DNA from: Candidatus Woesearchaeota archaeon
GTDB taxonomy: Archaea; Nanobdellota; Nanobdellia; Woesearchaeales; GW2011-AR9
Direction: 5' to 3'
Assembly: GCA_018302605.1 (NCBI GenBank)
Contig: JAGVZN010000011.1
Span: 1-38,594, forward strand
Length of the DNA: 38,594 bases
The notes under the pieces are model-generated. The model made no database searches, had not been told where the DNA came from, and saw only the letters and a program-made list of their open reading frames with translations. Each line of letters starts with the position of its first letter. Within the stretch, counting starts at the first letter, position 1. The position numbers were made by a program, and so were the translations under genes. Positions 1 through 8,297 of the stretch are shown in pieces.

Positions 1-813
1 TCTGGGCAGATCAAACCCAAACAACAGGTCGTCTTCAGCCAATTCTCCTTCCCTTCTAAAAATCAATGATCTCTCAATAACATTCTCCAATTCCCGAATA
101 TTTCCGTTCCATTCTTTCTGAGAAAGTGCTTCTAAAGCTTGGCGGGAAAAGCCCGTCGCTGTCGCCGTATATTTTAGATTGAGTCTGTTCAAGATGTATT
201 CTGCAAGCAGGGGAATATCTTCCCGACGCTCTCGTAGCGGAGGGATACGGATTGGCGCCACACTCAAGCGATAATAAAGGTCCTCCCGGAACCTACCCGC
301 TTTCACTTCTCCCCGCAGATCTTTATTTGTTGCCGCCACGACACGTACATCAACTTTCTCTACTCTTGCTGCCCCCACCGGCTGGACTTCTCCTTCCTGC
401 AACGCACGCAGAATTTTTGCCTGAAGAGGAAAACTCATCTCGCTAATCTCATCTAAAAATAGTGTTCCCCGATCTGCCGTTCGGAATACGCCGCGGGCAT
501 CTTTAATCGCTCCTGTAAACGCACCCCTAACGTGTCCAAATAAGATACTCTCCAGAAGTTCGGAAGGGATCTGCGCGCAATTTACGACGACGAGTGGTCC
601 CGTCGTGCTTCTCGTTCCGTTGTGATGCAGTGCCTGAGCAAATAATTCTTTCCCCGTTCCAGTTTCACCTTGCAAAAGGACGGTTGCCGGAACATTGGTC
701 AGGCGATTAAGATAATCAAAGAGCTGAAGCATCACGGGTGTTTTTCCGATGATTGCTTTGCCAGTTCCACTAATTTGATATTCTGGTTCCACATAATGTT
801 CTAAAGTGACCAT
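1..813 (-). CDS. Sigma-54-activator-type AAA+ ATPase (3' part beyond window)
   Basis: The reading frame is open from the ATG at 813 to the left edge (271 codons, no stop), so the C-terminus is missing. It encodes the central ATPase domain of bacterial enhancer-binding proteins almost from its first residue, without an N-terminal receiver or GAF domain. Visible motifs are Walker A GETGTGKE (residues 49-56), the sigma-54-contacting loop GAFTGA (97-102), Walker B LFLDEI (118-123), REDLYYRL (176-183) and the sensor II region WNGNIRELEN (235-244). In bacteria such ATPases remodel sigma-54 RNA polymerase; archaea have no sigma-54, so the target here is unknown. A TATA-like box lies 22-32 bases upstream on the same strand, which suggests native archaeal transcription. 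It is divergent from elp3. A DNA-binding domain may follow beyond the edge. The family call is firm; the role is not. Confidence 0.9.
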   Translation of the reverse strand, partial: MVTLEHYVEPEYQISGTGKAIIGKTPVMLQLFDYLNRLTNVPATVLLQGETGTGKELFAQALHHNGTRSTTGPLVVVNCAQIPSELLESILFGHVRGAFTGAIKDARGVFRTADRGTLFLDEISEMSFPLQAKILRALQEGEVQPVGAARVEKVDVRVVAATNKDLRGEVKAGRFREDLYYRLSVAPIRIPPLRERREDIPLLAEYILNRLNLKYTATATGFSRQALEALSQKEWNGNIRELENVIERSLIFRREGELAEDDLLFGFDLPR

Positions 814-834
814 GTTGCTCTTTAATAATGGTAA

Positions 835-845
835 CTTTTTATAAA
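835..845 (-). promoter_or_regulatory. TATA box for the sigma-54-activator-like gene
   Basis: On the minus strand this reads TTTATAAAAAG and ends 22 bases before the ATG at 813, the archaeal TATA spacing for a leaderless or nearly leaderless transcript. Confidence 0.5.
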
Positions 846-925
846 TGTTTTGGGAGATTTGACCTAAAGCAAATTACTCTATTCTTCACAGAAGATTAAT
901 AAAAAATGCCCCTTCTGAACGTTCC

Positions 926-2623
926 ATGGACTTTTATCAGGAACTATTTCAGGAATTGGAAGATAAAACTCTTCCTGAACTCTCTCTCACCAAATTGAAG
1001 CGGGCTCTTGCTCTGAAGCACCGGCTCAAGACAATTCCCTCGAATATCAATATCCTTCTTCATGCCCCCATTAAAGACATTCCTTTCCTCAAAAAGAAAC
1101 TGATCACCAAGCCTGTCCGGACCATTTCCGGCGTTTCACCCGTTGCCATCATGACCGCCCCGAGCAGATGTCCGCACGGCAAGTGCACTTTCTGTCCGGG
1201 TGGGTTAAACTCTCCCTGGGGAGACGTCCCCCAATCGTATACTGGCCATGAACCGGCGACGATGCGCGGCATGCGCAATCATTATGACTCCTATCTCCAG
1301 GTGATGAATCGTCTGGAGCAATATGTCCTGCTCGGCCATACTTTTGACAAGATTGAAATTATCGTCATGGGGGGAACATTTCCGGCGACAGAAAAAGCTT
1401 ATCAGGAGGATTTCATCACGGGCTGTTTTCAGGCAATGAATGATTTTTCCGAGTTGTTTTTTGATGAAAGTAAAGGATTTGCCTACATCAAGTTTAAAGA
1501 ATTCTTCCAGCTGCCCGGCGGCTTGCATGACGAACAGCGGATTAACAACATCAAAACAAAATTACTTGCGTTTAAACAGCGAAAGAAAACAACACTCGAA
1601 GAAGAACAGCAGAAAAATGAAACTGCCCAGATCCGCTGTGTTGCCCTGTGCATCGAAACCAAGCCCGATTGGGGCTTTCTTGAGCAAGGCAATGAGATGC
1701 TCCGTCAGGGCTGTACGCGTGTCGAATTGGGCATCGAATCGGTCTATGATGATGTCCTGCAACACGTCCATCGCGGCCATACGACTGAGGATTCCAAAAA
1801 ATCAATCCAGATCCTGCGTGATCTGGGCTTTAAGATCAATTTCCACTATATGCCCGGACTTCCGTTAACCGACCGGGAGCGGGATATCGACGGCATGAAA
1901 CAGCTTTATGCTGATCCTGATTATCGTCCGGACATGATCAAGTTTTATCCAACGATGGTCGCGCCAGGAACAGCATTATTTCAGCAATGGAAACAAGGCC
2001 AATTTCTACCTCTAGATACGAAAGAAGCAGCTGAACGCCTTGTGGAAATCAAAAAGATCGTTCCCGAATACTGCCGTATCCAGCGCATCCAGCGCGATGT
2101 TCCTACCAAATACTGGGAAGCGGGTGTCGGCCTGACTAATTTTCGGCAACATATCCATGAGAACTATGTCTTTCATTGTCGCTGCATCCGCTGCCGCGAA
2201 CCGAAAGGGAAGGACGTTAATTGGGGAAATATTCAGCTTAAAGTTATCGAATACGAAGCCTCTGGCGGAACAGAATTTTTCATCGCTGCGGAAGATCAGA
2301 GCAACGACATTATTCTCGGCTTCTGCCGCCTGCGTTTTCCCTCACAATTTCTCCGGCCGGAAATAACCCCTACGTCAGCATTGATCCGTGAATTGCACAT
2401 CTATGGCACGGCCACGGCGATTGGTGACGACGGTCTCGTCCAACATCATGGCTGGGGAAAGAAATTGATTGAGAGAGCGGAAGAGATTGCCCGGCAAAAT
2501 GGAAAAGATAAGATAATTATCATCTCTGGTGTTGGCGTGCGGCAGTATTATCAGGAGAAATGCGGGTATCGGCAAGAAGGGCCATATATGGCTAAAGAAA
2601 TTTCACTGAATAGTGGCAAATAA
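926..2623 (+). CDS. elp3: Elp3 family tRNA uridine(34) modifying radical SAM/acetyltransferase
   Basis: The 565-residue product has the length and order of archaeal Elp3: a radical SAM domain followed by a GNAT acetyltransferase domain. Elp3 uses S-adenosylmethionine and acetyl-CoA to form carboxymethyl-type C5 side chains on wobble uridine. The iron-sulfur motif is CPHGKCTFC at residues 82-90 (CX4CX2C), followed by PGG and YTGHEPATMR as in the family. The C-terminal domain keeps RELHIYG, the acetyl-CoA-binding HHGWGKKL stretch and SGVGVRQYY, close to eukaryotic Elp3. The ATG at 926 is the first plausible start; an AT-rich TATA-like stretch near 892-904 lies upstream. No other Elongator subunit is present, as is normal for archaea. 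Function is confidently assigned from family knowledge. Confidence 0.95.
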   Translation: MDFYQELFQELEDKTLPELSLTKLKRALALKHRLKTIPSNINILLHAPIKDIPFLKKKLITKPVRTISGVSPVAIMTAPSRCPHGKCTFCPGGLNSPWGDVPQSYTGHEPATMRGMRNHYDSYLQVMNRLEQYVLLGHTFDKIEIIVMGGTFPATEKAYQEDFITGCFQAMNDFSELFFDESKGFAYIKFKEFFQLPGGLHDEQRINNIKTKLLAFKQRKKTTLEEEQQKNETAQIRCVALCIETKPDWGFLEQGNEMLRQGCTRVELGIESVYDDVLQHVHRGHTTEDSKKSIQILRDLGFKINFHYMPGLPLTDRERDIDGMKQLYADPDYRPDMIKFYPTMVAPGTALFQQWKQGQFLPLDTKEAAERLVEIKKIVPEYCRIQRIQRDVPTKYWEAGVGLTNFRQHIHENYVFHCRCIRCREPKGKDVNWGNIQLKVIEYEASGGTEFFIAAEDQSNDIILGFCRLRFPSQFLRPEITPTSALIRELHIYGTATAIGDDGLVQHHGWGKKLIERAEEIARQNGKDKIIIISGVGVRQYYQEKCGYRQEGPYMAKEISLNSGK

Positions 2624-2676
2624 ACCAAAAGATTTAAATAACCACCTTCGTTTAAAGCTCTCCCGAGGTAAATCAA

Positions 2677-3201
2677 ATGACCATAACTGAAGATATTCCC
2701 CAACCTGAAGGACGACCATATATTTCCGTGCTGCATTACGATTCGGCTGCCATCCCAAAACTGCCACGTGTGCGTTTTGACAGACTAAATGATGCGAACA
2801 AGCTTCCTTACGAGTTCAGATTTACCGCTCCACGCCGTGTGCGTCGCGGCCTGCTTCCTGCTTTGCAGAAGACTCACCCGGAAAGCGAACGGTTAGACAG
2901 CCGGAATTATGAATTTGCCGGGCTGTGTCATTACAATATCATAAAGTAAACCCCTTGTTTGCCATCGGCATGGGTTTTGCCCCGGTTATGGAAGACATTA
3001 CTGTCAAGATTGAACCTGGCCATGCCGCTGATTCGCTGGCCGATACTGTCCGTCAATATTTACATGACGCACATCTTAGCTTTGCGTCGCAGCGGGGTCG
3101 TACGAACGTTGAATAACGGAACTTCAGCATGCTATTTTGACAATTATTTTTTTGATGGCTTCAAAGATGACGACGCGACGGCGCCAATCCGTTTTTTGTA
3201 G
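2677..3201 (+). pseudogene. Unknown small gene with two compensating frame breaks
   Basis: A TATA-like stretch (TTTAAATA near 2632-2639) and a GAGGT ribosome site nine bases before the ATG at 2677 mark a real gene start. The first frame runs to 2949. Protein-like coding then continues in another frame to 3116 (contains GMGFAPVMEDITVKIEPGH) and returns to the original frame up to the stop at 3199-3201 (CYFDNYFFDGFKDDD). The total length is 175 codons exactly, so the two shifts cancel. One extra A in the AAA run near 2945 and one base less near 3111-3116 would give one product of about 174 residues. I do not recognise the family. It may be a decaying gene, or an intact gene with two sequencing errors; alternatively 2677-2949 is a separate short gene. 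dphB follows 15 bases later. Confidence 0.4.
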
Positions 3202-3216
3202 GGGATTAGGTATACG

Positions 3217-3978
3217 ATGACACTCTATCTTATCGGCCTGGGTTTGGGAACAGAAAAAGACATCACCCTGCGCGGTCTGGAAGCGATCCAGCGTTGTGAA
3301 AACGTCTATTTAGAAAATTATACTTCTCTTCTTCAATGTTCTGTTGCCGATATGGAAAAGATCTATGAACAGAAGATCATTCCTGCGGATCGAGAAATCT
3401 CTGAACAAGGCGCAGAGCGGATCATTCACGAAGCAAAGACCAGCGATGTCGCTTTTCTCGTGATCGGTGATCCGTTCTCGGCGACAACACACATTGAATT
3501 GTTTAAATTAGCCCGAAAAAATAATATTACCGTCGAAGTCATTAATAACGCATCTGTTTTAACCGCGGTCGGCATTACCGGTCTACAACTATATAAATTC
3601 GGCAAGACTACCTCAATTCCTTTTCCCGAAGATCATCCTCACTTAGAAACACCATACAACGTCATCAAAGAAAATCAATCACTTGGTCTTCATACATTGT
3701 GCCTGCTTGACCTCCAGCCGGACAAAAATCAATTCATGACTGTTCCGGAAGCAATTATGATTTTGGAGAATATCGAACAGCGCAAACAAGAAAAAATAAT
3801 TCACAATAATCTGATTGTTGTTGGTTGCGCCCGTCTTGGATCAAAAGAGTATATCATTAAATCAGGAACCATTCCGGAACTAAAGTCTATTGACTTTGGC
3901 AAACCTCCCCAGTGTTTAATCATTCCCGGAAAATTACATTTCAGCGAAGAAGAGATGCTGAGGTTGTGGAAAAAATAA
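3217..3978 (+). CDS. dphB: Diphthine synthase
   Basis: The 253-residue product matches archaeal DphB, the methyltransferase that uses S-adenosylmethionine to methylate the modified histidine of elongation factor 2 during diphthamide formation. It starts MTLYLIGLGLGTEKDITLRG and carries LENYTS, VIGDPFSATTH, GITGLQLYKFGKTTSIPFP and LLDLQPDKN, all characteristic of this tetrapyrrole-methylase-like family. The length is normal (about 250-265). The start is supported by alignment of the N-terminus with the family; only a weak ribosome site precedes it. The next gene begins two bases after the stop, so the two are probably co-transcribed. Confidence 0.95.
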   Translation: MTLYLIGLGLGTEKDITLRGLEAIQRCENVYLENYTSLLQCSVADMEKIYEQKIIPADREISEQGAERIIHEAKTSDVAFLVIGDPFSATTHIELFKLARKNNITVEVINNASVLTAVGITGLQLYKFGKTTSIPFPEDHPHLETPYNVIKENQSLGLHTLCLLDLQPDKNQFMTVPEAIMILENIEQRKQEKIIHNNLIVVGCARLGSKEYIIKSGTIPELKSIDFGKPPQCLIIPGKLHFSEEEMLRLWKK

Positions 3979-3979
3979 T

Positions 3980-4633
3980 ATGGCGGCCACTAATCCTCCA
4001 ACATTTGAACAAGCTAGGGGACATGAAGAGTTTCGGCAGACCTATTTAGATACCCTTCTTCCTCATTGTTCAGATTCGGTTAGCGCCATTATTTATGATC
4101 CTTTATTACAACAGTTACGTCACCACTGTAGAGAATGGTTAACTGAAGGCTACCTGGACCAATTCGAGTTTGATATCACTTTTCCGAAAAATGATCAAAG
4201 TATTATGTTTGTACCCCCATTAATCCCTCGAAAATTTGGAACGGGGATTAGATCTCCTATTCTTGTTTCAAAATTTGGTTTTGAAAATGATTGTTTGACT
4301 ACCGAAGAGAGGGTATTAAGTGCTGTCTTTGATCATGAAGTAATCCATTGCTATGATGAGCAACGCGGATTCTCACTTTCCAATGGAATTACTATTGGTT
4401 CTCATAATATCTTAGAGTTGTCACCTTCTATCTATACACCCATACAGGAATTAAGGGCATATCGTGTTCAACTACATAGATGGAAAGAAAAAAAGATAGA
4501 AGATCCTCAGTGGATGGATCATATCGTTCAAAGTTTACTACGGTATACTTCTGATCTTGAACTAACCCACCCCAAAACAAAACTGGAAGAAATGGCTCGA
4601 GAAGAATATCTCTCTAATGGACAATTAGAATAA
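3980..4633 (+). CDS. Putative HExxH metalloprotein
   Basis: The 217-residue product is not one I can name. It holds a zinc-metallopeptidase-like motif, FDHEVIHCYDEQRG, with HEVIH at residues 119-123. A downstream helix with QELRAYR (E157) could supply the third ligand, as in gluzincins and SprT-like folds. There is no signal peptide or membrane segment, so it is probably cytoplasmic. The ATG follows the dphB stop after one base, which argues for co-transcription and translational coupling, but gives no clear functional link to diphthamide synthesis. The stop is followed three bases later by a long inverted-repeat element. Peptidase activity is inference from the motif only. Confidence 0.6.
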   Translation: MAATNPPTFEQARGHEEFRQTYLDTLLPHCSDSVSAIIYDPLLQQLRHHCREWLTEGYLDQFEFDITFPKNDQSIMFVPPLIPRKFGTGIRSPILVSKFGFENDCLTTEERVLSAVFDHEVIHCYDEQRGFSLSNGITIGSHNILELSPSIYTPIQELRAYRVQLHRWKEKKIEDPQWMDHIVQSLLRYTSDLELTHPKTKLEEMAREEYLSNGQLE

Positions 4634-4635
4634 GA

Positions 4636-4859
4636 GTATTTGTTTAGCTTTTCTGGCAGGCCGTGAGCGAGAGTGGAGAAAAAGTAATGTTCCCGCTCCA
4701 AGACCAGCTGTGGCTTGAACATTCTCCACGCAATAATCTTTAGCATAAAGCTCTTATCTCACTCACAAGAAAATTGAAAACTATCAATTTTCTGTGCTGA
4801 AATGAAATCGTCGTTTCATTTCATGCCCCTCTTGGCCTTGCCGCCAGCTAAACAAATAC
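4636..4859. mobile_element. MITE-like inverted-repeat element, copy 1
   Basis: A 224-bp stretch bounded by inverted termini: GTATTTGTTTAGCT at the left and AGCTAAACAAATAC at the right, extended imperfectly by CTGGCAGGCCGTG against GGCCTTGCCGCCAG. It has no ORF of note. Smaller palindromes inside include GAAAATTG/CAATTTTC and TGAAATGAAA/TTTCATTTCA. The same termini bound the element at 12559-12721, while the interiors differ. It sits directly after a stop codon between convergent genes and may also act as a transcription end. Confidence 0.6.
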
Positions 4860-4903
4860 GAATACGAAGAATCAAAAACAAAAAGAAATAAAATAAAACC
4901 GTT

Positions 4904-6913
4904 CTAAACCAAACTTTTCAATCCATAGGCCACAAACAACGGTGCGAAGACGATGGCAAAAGTGTTAATCACTTTGATCAGCGCATTCAATGCCGGCCCG
5001 GCCGTGTCTTTGAACGGATCACCAACGGTATCTCCAACAACTGCTGCTTTGTGCGCGTCACTGCCCTTACCGCCATGATGGCCTGATTCAATGTATTTTT
5101 TGGCATTGTCCCAAGCCGCCCCGGTATTTGACATGAATAAAGCCATGAGCAGACCTGACAGGATTACACCCATGATCAGACCACCGAGAGCCTGTATCCC
5201 CAAAAAAAACCCGACCAGTAATGGTGCAAGGATTGCAATAACTGCCGGGAGGATCATGTTGTGCAATGCCGCTTTTGTCACAATGTCAACACACTTACCA
5301 TATTCTGGTTTTGCTTTCCCCTCCATTAAGCCTTTGATCTCTTTGAACTGGCGGCGTACTTCAACGACAATCTTGTGTGCACTGCTGCCTACTGCCGTCA
5401 TGCATAATGCCGAGAAGAAAAACGGGAGCATCGCTCCGATGAACAAGCCGACAACAACCGCGGGATTAGTTAACAAGAAGGTTACTGGTGCTCCCAGTGA
5501 ATGTCCAATCTCCTCTGTAAATGCCACAAACAACGCTAGTGATGCCAGAGCAGCGGAACCAATTGCGTATCCTTTTGTTACGGCTTTGGTTGTATTTCCT
5601 ACTGCATCAAGAGCATCAGTCGTTTCACGCACTTTCTTATCTAGCTCAGACATCTCGGCAATACCACCGGCATTATCCGTGATTGGCCCGTAACTATCCA
5701 AAGCAATGATCATTCCCGTAAGAGATAACATCGCTACTGCGGCAATCGCTACACCATAGACTCCTGCTAAGAGGTATGCCCCAATGATTCCTGCACAGAT
5801 CACGAGAACGGGAACAATCGTGGATTGCATCCCGAAGGCAAGACCCGAGATCAGGTTCGTTCCTGCACCGGTTACTGATGCTTCTGCGATTTTCTGTACT
5901 GGTTTGTACTTCGTGCTTGTGTAATACTCTGTGATCACATTGATCAAAAGGGTAATCAACAATCCTACGAGAGTTGCGTAAAAGAGGCTCATTGGATTTC
6001 CCGTATAGCGCGTTACAAAGTAGAATCCTACTGCCGAAATAACTCCTGCTGCAATCAATCCTTTATATAACGCTCCCATGATATTCTTGGACTTTCCTAA
6101 GCGCACAAACCACATTCCAACAATTGAACCAACAATGGCAACACAGCCTAGTAATAATGGATATTCGACGGCAGATTGGTACGTCCCAGAGACGGAAGGC
6201 ATTAACGCTAATAACATCGCTGCTAAAAGAGTAACAACATACGTTTCATAGAGATCAGCACCCATTCCCGCACAATCTCCGACATTATCCCCGACATTAT
6301 CGGCAATTGTTGCCGGGTTGCGCGGATCATCCTCGGGAATTCCCGCTTCTATTTTACCAACCAAATCAGCGCCGACATCTGCTGCTTTCGTGTAAATCCC
6401 ACCGCCAACACGTGCAAAGAGGGAGATTAATGATGCCCCAAAACCCAAGCCAATCATCACTGCTGGGTCTTTGAAAATGGAGTAAAAGATACTAATTGCT
6501 AACAGCGCTAATCCCACCACCGCCATTCCGGTAACGGAACCGCCTTTAAACGCTACATCTAATGCGTCTTTCAATCCTTTCTTTGCCGTTTCCGCTGTGC
6601 GCACATTGGCGCGCACGGAAATGCTCATTCCGATAAAGCCGGATACTCCGGAGAGGACTGCTCCCAACAAAAAGCCCGCCGCAACTTGCCAGGTGAAGAG
6701 AAAAGCTAATAGCACGGTAATTCCAGCTGCAAAATAGGCAATCGTCTTGTATTGCCGTTTCATATAGGCCATCGCTCCTTCTTTGATCGCATTGGCAATC
6801 TCCTGCATGCGTTCCGTTCCGGGATGAACTTTGAGGATGCGCAGAGAAAGATAACCCGCATAGGCCAGGGCGACTAAACCCATCACAATCGCTAACAATC
6901 CGACATTAATCAT
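4904..6913 (-). CDS. hppA: Membrane-bound proton-translocating pyrophosphatase, K+-independent type
   Basis: The 669-residue polytopic membrane protein couples pyrophosphate hydrolysis to proton export. The substrate-binding signature is intact: [15 protein letters not shown] (195-200) and DNVGDNVGD (205-213), with further Asp/Lys clusters near the C-terminus ([12 protein letters not shown]). The segment [10 protein letters not shown] (439-448) has lysine (K443) where K+-dependent enzymes have alanine, which assigns it to the K+-independent, proton-pumping class by established family rules. A strong ribosome site, GAGGTG, lies eight bases before the ATG. Upstream (6940-7075) are three stacked hairpins. 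The gene is single; its neighbours do not indicate a pathway, but the pump recovers energy from pyrophosphate released in biosynthesis. Confidence 0.96.
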   Translation of the reverse strand: MINVGLLAIVMGLVALAYAGYLSLRILKVHPGTERMQEIANAIKEGAMAYMKRQYKTIAYFAAGITVLLAFLFTWQVAAGFLLGAVLSGVSGFIGMSISVRANVRTAETAKKGLKDALDVAFKGGSVTGMAVVGLALLAISIFYSIFKDPAVMIGLGFGASLISLFARVGGGIYTKAADVGADLVGKIEAGIPEDDPRNPATIADNVGDNVGDCAGMGADLYETYVVTLLAAMLLALMPSVSGTYQSAVEYPLLLGCVAIVGSIVGMWFVRLGKSKNIMGALYKGLIAAGVISAVGFYFVTRYTGNPMSLFYATLVGLLITLLINVITEYYTSTKYKPVQKIAEASVTGAGTNLISGLAFGMQSTIVPVLVICAGIIGAYLLAGVYGVAIAAVAMLSLTGMIIALDSYGPITDNAGGIAEMSELDKKVRETTDALDAVGNTTKAVTKGYAIGSAALASLALFVAFTEEIGHSLGAPVTFLLTNPAVVVGLFIGAMLPFFFSALCMTAVGSSAHKIVVEVRRQFKEIKGLMEGKAKPEYGKCVDIVTKAALHNMILPAVIAILAPLLVGFFLGIQALGGLIMGVILSGLLMALFMSNTGAAWDNAKKYIESGHHGGKGSDAHKAAVVGDTVGDPFKDTAGPALNALIKVINTFAIVFAPLFVAYGLKSLV

Positions 6914-6939
6914 GGTAAAAGCACCTCGCTATTAGCTTA

Positions 6940-7075
6940 TAGTAAATCGCAATAATTTTTGAACTTTTTTGTTGCGATTTACTATTCTAGCAAATCTCCC
7001 AAAGGTTCCATTATTAAAGAGATTTGCTATTATACTAACGGACACAAATTCTGATACTATTAATCGTGTCCGTTA
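6940..7075. repeat. Three consecutive perfect hairpins upstream of hppA
   Basis: Perfect inverted repeats follow one another: TAGTAAATCGCAA (6940-6952) with TTGCGATTTACTA (6972-6984); TAGCAAATCTC (6988-6998) with GAGATTTGCTA (7019-7029); TAACGGACAC (7036-7045) with GTGTCCGTTA (7066-7075). They lie between the end of the ybaK-like gene and the start of hppA, both on the minus strand. They could end transcription of the upstream gene or bind regulators of hppA; the sequence alone does not decide. Confidence 0.6.
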
Positions 7076-7177
7076 TACATCGGAACTTAAATTTGTACGA
7101 AAATGTAAGTCCTTTGGTATAATACAATCAGAAATTGGTATTTGATTTATATAATTTTTGCTGGTCTAGGCACAAAT

Positions 7178-7645
7178 CTACTTTCTGATTCTTACAATTC
7201 TCCCATTATTCGCTTTCTGTAATTCCTCTGCCGCTATTTTGATCAGGGAGTTCTCCGAACCGCCCCCACTGTACACCATTTCTTTTTCCATCACTCGCGG
7301 ATCGATCAAAAACATGGCCGGATATCCAAATGAAGGGGTTCCCCCGCAGGGGTAGCCGGTTCTTTGTAGAATCTCTTCCGGCGTTGCAACCCGTATCTTT
7401 TCACTATTCAGCGCTTTCGCAACATTTGTTGTACTAACCCGATCTTCTCCTTTAACAATGGCAACAACGAGGTTATCACTTGAAGTGATGAGACAAATGT
7501 TTTTCACAAAATCATCGCTATTTGCATTTGCGGTCAGTGCAGCTTCTTCAACTGAATGACAAGATTGTTTAAAACTCAAATGTTCCGCTTTGATGTTGTT
7601 TTCGTCAATATACCATTTCAGTTTATCTTCGTATCGACTCATCAT
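7178..7645 (-). CDS. YbaK/ProX-type aminoacyl-tRNA deacylase-like protein
   Basis: The 155-residue product has the fold signature of the YbaK/ProX/INS editing family, which hydrolyses mischarged tRNAs such as Cys-tRNAPro or Ala-tRNAPro. Visible marks are HLSFKQSCHSVEEAA (residues 22-36), the substrate lysine region IVKGEDRVS, and the TGYPCGGTPSFGYP loop (96-109). The length is normal for a free-standing member. The exact substrate cannot be told from sequence alone. The start MM at 7645 is nine bases from the end of the upstream acidic protein gene, so the two genes are probably one transcript. Confidence 0.88.
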   Translation of the reverse strand: MMSRYEDKLKWYIDENNIKAEHLSFKQSCHSVEEAALTANANSDDFVKNICLITSSDNLVVAIVKGEDRVSTTNVAKALNSEKIRVATPEEILQRTGYPCGGTPSFGYPAMFLIDPRVMEKEMVYSGGGSENSLIKIAAEELQKANNGRIVRIRK

Positions 7646-7654
7646 TTTGTCAAA

Positions 7655-8215
7655 TCAAAATTTTTGAGAATAATCAACATCATTGGTCACCCAGTGCATC
7701 CGTGCCATCAGGTGTGCGAGGGATTGGTCAAAGATAAAATACGTTGCCAGTCGTTCGCGTGTCCGGCTATCAACTTCCCCTGCCGCCCCGCTGGCTGCCG
7801 CAAATTGCACGTCAGCGATCGCTTCCTCCGCCTCTTCCCGTGTCATCGTCTCCGCTTCTTGTTCCTCCATCACCCAACCTTGCGGACGCTCTTCTTCATC
7901 ATCATTTGCCGCGTATAACGGACGTAGTTCTTGATAGGATGGTGATGATTGATAGAATAATCCCTTGCCCTGAGCATAAAGTCCCGACCTCAAAAATTCT
8001 TCTGGAAGGGCATATTCCAGAGAAAACGCTACTTCTTCCGGGATAACTTTATCTGGTTCATCAGGATCGATAGTCTCAACTAACCTTAAACTGGATTTGG
8101 CAACAGGCTCCGGAAAAGAATTAGAATCTACCTCTCTTTCGGGTACTGGTTTCTGGCCTTTCCGCTGTTCACCATATAGATTTTCGATCGTCGTCTCCAG
8201 AAGTGTACTCATCAT
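7655..8215 (-). CDS. Acidic protein of unknown function
   Basis: The 186-residue product is strongly acidic, with Glu-rich stretches such as NDDEEERPQGWVMEEQEAE and TREEAEEAIADV. It shows no membrane segment, signal peptide, Cys cluster or catalytic motif I recognise. A TATA box on the minus strand (8233-8244) lies 18-29 bases before the start ATG, which supports both the gene and a leaderless transcript. It is followed after nine bases by the YbaK-like deacylase gene. Its C-terminal part (residues about 150-186, RLATYFIFDQSLAHLMARM) is predicted helical. I cannot assign a function. Confidence 0.6.
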   Translation of the reverse strand: MMSTLLETTIENLYGEQRKGQKPVPEREVDSNSFPEPVAKSSLRLVETIDPDEPDKVIPEEVAFSLEYALPEEFLRSGLYAQGKGLFYQSSPSYQELRPLYAANDDEEERPQGWVMEEQEAETMTREEAEEAIADVQFAAASGAAGEVDSRTRERLATYFIFDQSLAHLMARMHWVTNDVDYSQKF

Positions 8216-8232
8216 CTAGGCAGTCGTCATCA

Positions 8233-8244
8233 GTTTATATAAAG
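8233..8244 (-). promoter_or_regulatory. TATA box for the 8215-7178 operon
   Basis: The minus strand reads CTTTATATAAAC, 18 bases before the ATG at 8215, a strong archaeal TATA match. Confidence 0.55.
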
Positions 8245-8297
8245 ATTATGGAAAAGAAAAAATTAAAGTCATTTACTCTCCTGCTCTTTCTCTTTTT

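Noticed and set aside
2925-3116. Separate GTG-started gene of 63 codons
   Set aside because: It has no ribosome site or promoter and overlaps the preceding frame. It is better explained as the middle of a frame-broken gene at 2677-3201.
4636-4859. Insertion sequence with transposase
   Set aside because: No ORF of transposase size or motif within the inverted ends; at most a non-autonomous element.
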